A stretch of 8,041 nt of DNA from Bacteroidota bacterium (GTDB lineage Bacteria; Bacteroidota; Bacteroidia; Bacteroidales; VadinHA17). The stretch spans positions 1-8,041 of the forward strand of contig JAUWPX010000052.1 of NCBI GenBank assembly GCA_030611395.1, given 5' to 3'. Position 1 is the first letter of the stretch. Each line of letters begins with the position of its first letter. Shown one piece after another: positions 7,060 through 8,041 of this stretch. A program made the position numbers and the translations under genes. Below the pieces are notes generated by a model. That model saw only the letters and a list, made by a program, of their open reading frames with translations. It had not been told where the DNA came from and made no database searches.

Positions 7060-7198
7060 TAGTTTTGGGTTAATTATTTTAAAACTTTTAAATATACAAC
7101 ATAAAAAACTGGATGTCAAGTTTTTCTGTTGCTTTTTTTATTGTATATGAATTTAGATGTTATAAAATAGTTATAAATACTAATTTAAAACCCAACTA
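7060..7198. repeat. Nested imperfect inverted repeat: MITE-like element or structured RNA
   Basis: The outer arms are TAGTTTTGGGTTAATTA (7060-7076) and the reverse complement of 7181-7198, TAGTTGGGTTTTAAATTA, which match except for shifted TT pairs. The inner arms are ATATACAACATAAAAAA (7092-7108) and the reverse complement of 7134-7148, ATATACAATAAAAAA, which match except for a 2-nt bulge. The inner loop is 25 nt. The two arm pairs share one centre, so the whole 139-nt unit can fold as one long interrupted stem. I see no clear target-site duplication or transposase. Confidence 0.4.
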
Positions 7199-7276
7199 TA
7201 AGTTTATACGATTATGATATTGCTTTGTGTTATAATACATATTTAAACTATACGGTACAGTATGGTATTATTAGTA

Positions 7277-7284
7277 CAAATATA
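7277..7284 (-). promoter_or_regulatory. Candidate Bacteroidota -7 element TATATTTG
   Basis: On the minus strand the sequence is a perfect match to the TAnnTTTG consensus, 22 nt after the C1 peptidase stop and about 310 nt before the small peptide start. The possible -33 TTG/TTTG motifs upstream are at poor spacing (12 and 25 nt), so the promoter is uncertain. If real, it would drive the small peptide and radical SAM genes with a leader containing the nested inverted repeat. Confidence 0.25.
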
Positions 7285-7306
7285 ATTAATTATTGACAAT
7301 TACTAT

Positions 7307-8041
7307 CTACAAAACAGCACCATAAGTCTCTGGAAAGGCAGCCTCCGCATAATTATTAGAAGCATAAGCAAAGCCATTATCGCCCCAGTCCTTTCCCCAA
7401 CTATTACGCACAATAAAATAATCGTTTGTATATCCAACAATGCATACAGCATGACCCCCTCTTACTGTATCAGGCAGATATTCATCTAAATGTCCACCGG
7501 TTAATGTGGCACGGTCCCAAGTTCTGTCTACACCTACACGAGTCAGGATGGGGCCTTGAAAAGCAAGCCATCTACGCCAGTCATCAATATTTGTTCCTAT
7601 ATTGTGGTAACTGGATATTCTTAATTTTGCGGCTTTAGTATAAAACGCTGCCCGGGACATGGTTGATAATTGTCCACTCATCGGCAAATCTTCTTCAAGA
7701 ACACACCCATATATCCTGGCTACGTTTAACGCTAACTTGGTTTGAGTCCCGGCTGTTTCGAGAAACGTAGTTGGGTAATCAGTGATATCATCAGTTTCCT
7801 TATTAGCCATCCAGATAAACCTGGCAGAAGGTAAATCTGTTTTTTGTATTTTTTTCGCCTTGAAATAATGCCAACGTAATACCCCACATGCTGTGGCGAA
7901 ACCAACGCAAGCACCTGTTTTTCCCTGATTATTAATCTCCCACCAATCCTCACGAAGGTCCTGTGAAGCCGGACCTGGTGCAGCAAGGTCAACGACTTGT
8001 GAATCAATAGCATCTTCAAATGTCCAATCATCTTCCTGACG
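7307..8041 (-). CDS. Papain-like C1 family cysteine peptidase, 5' end outside window
   Basis: The frame is open from the window edge (8041) to the TAG at 7307-7309, giving 244 residues without a start; the first Met (7810) is well inside the protein. Counting from the edge, NNQGKTGACVGFA holds oxyanion Gln39 and nucleophile Cys45, RGGHAVCIVGY holds catalytic His197, and IVRNSWGKDWGDNGF holds Asn213. All four C1 active-site residues are present with normal spacing, so the enzyme should be active. PSARFIWMANKE and the region with GTQTKLALNVARIYGCVLEE match the segment after the active Cys in bacterial C1 peptidases. Any signal peptide, propeptide or fused domain lies outside the window. It points the same way as the small peptide and radical SAM genes but is separated from them by 338 nt. 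C1 peptidases such as PoyH act in proteusin RiPP clusters, so leader removal is possible here. A general secreted or housekeeping protease is the alternative. Confidence 0.92.
   Translation of the reverse strand, partial: RQEDDWTFEDAIDSQVVDLAAPGPASQDLREDWWEINNQGKTGACVGFATACGVLRWHYFKAKKIQKTDLPSARFIWMANKETDDITDYPTTFLETAGTQTKLALNVARIYGCVLEEDLPMSGQLSTMSRAAFYTKAAKLRISSYHNIGTNIDDWRRWLAFQGPILTRVGVDRTWDRATLTGGHLDEYLPDTVRGGHAVCIVGYTNDYFIVRNSWGKDWGDNGFAYASNNYAEAAFPETYGAVL

Larger units (their letters stand above)
6969..7306. other. AT-rich 338-nt spacer between small peptide gene and C1 peptidase gene
   Basis: No open frame here is convincing on either strand; the longest plus-strand one is 34 codons (7114-7218) with no ribosome site. 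It holds the small peptide's ribosome-binding motif, a short palindrome TTGTT-T-AACAA (7022-7032), a nested inverted repeat (7060-7198) and a perfect -7-like element near the peptidase end (7277-7284). Such a long untranslated leader before a small peptide gene may carry regulation. Confidence 0.6.

Noticed and set aside
7114..7218. Plus-strand 34-codon open frame in the AT-rich spacer
   Set aside because: It has no ribosome site, low complexity, and overlaps the inverted repeat; chance is enough.
7732..8031. Minus-strand 99-codon open frame overlapping the C1 peptidase
   Set aside because: It lies in a different frame from the conserved active-site Cys region, which continues open to the window edge; it is a shadow frame.
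1..8041. tRNA, rRNA, CRISPR array, transposase
   Set aside because: I saw no cloverleaf-like GC-rich segment, regularly spaced repeats or transposase-like protein anywhere in the window.

Overview
The window is AT-rich and looks like a chromosomal segment of a Bacteroidota bacterium, probably Bacteroidales or a marine relative. The main evidence is a one-piece hybrid sensor kinase with a C-terminal AraC domain (HTCS class), an architecture typical of that phylum. Start sites are A-rich with few strong Shine-Dalgarno motifs, and spacers are very AT-rich. This placement is an inference from gene content.

Layout. (1) Positions 1-981, plus strand: the 3' part of an FAD-dependent oxidoreductase, cut by the window edge. 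(2) Positions 1029-1067: a GC-rich hairpin flanked by A and T tracts, which can terminate transcription from both sides. (3) Positions 1102-1521, minus strand: a small secreted acidic protein with three EIxxExWM repeats. (4) Positions 1677-4427, minus strand: a complete 916-residue TPR-type hybrid histidine kinase/response regulator. (5) Positions 4561 to about 6620, minus strand: a B12-binding-type radical SAM enzyme. Its usual ATG (6495) lies inside the conserved B12-binding domain, and the true N-terminus appears separated from an upstream ATG by a ten-A tract. (6) Positions 6759-6968, minus strand: a 69-residue peptide with a helical, leader-like N-terminus. A 17-bp tandem duplication shifts the frame of its C-terminus. 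(7) Positions 6969-7306: AT-rich spacer with a nested inverted repeat. (8) Positions 7307-8041, minus strand: a papain-like (C1) cysteine peptidase with all catalytic residues, cut by the window edge.

The most interesting part is 4561-8041. A C1 peptidase, a short cysteine-free peptide and a B12-type radical SAM enzyme lie in the same direction, which is the kind of set seen in RiPP (ribosomally made, modified peptide) clusters. In polytheonamide-type proteusin clusters, B12 radical SAM methyltransferases work beside a C1 leader peptidase. I propose, without proof, that this is an uncharacterised RiPP-like locus. It carries two frame-disrupting tracts, which could be decay, switching or sequence error. 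The left half (oxidoreductase, kinase, small acidic protein) shows no clear functional link to it.
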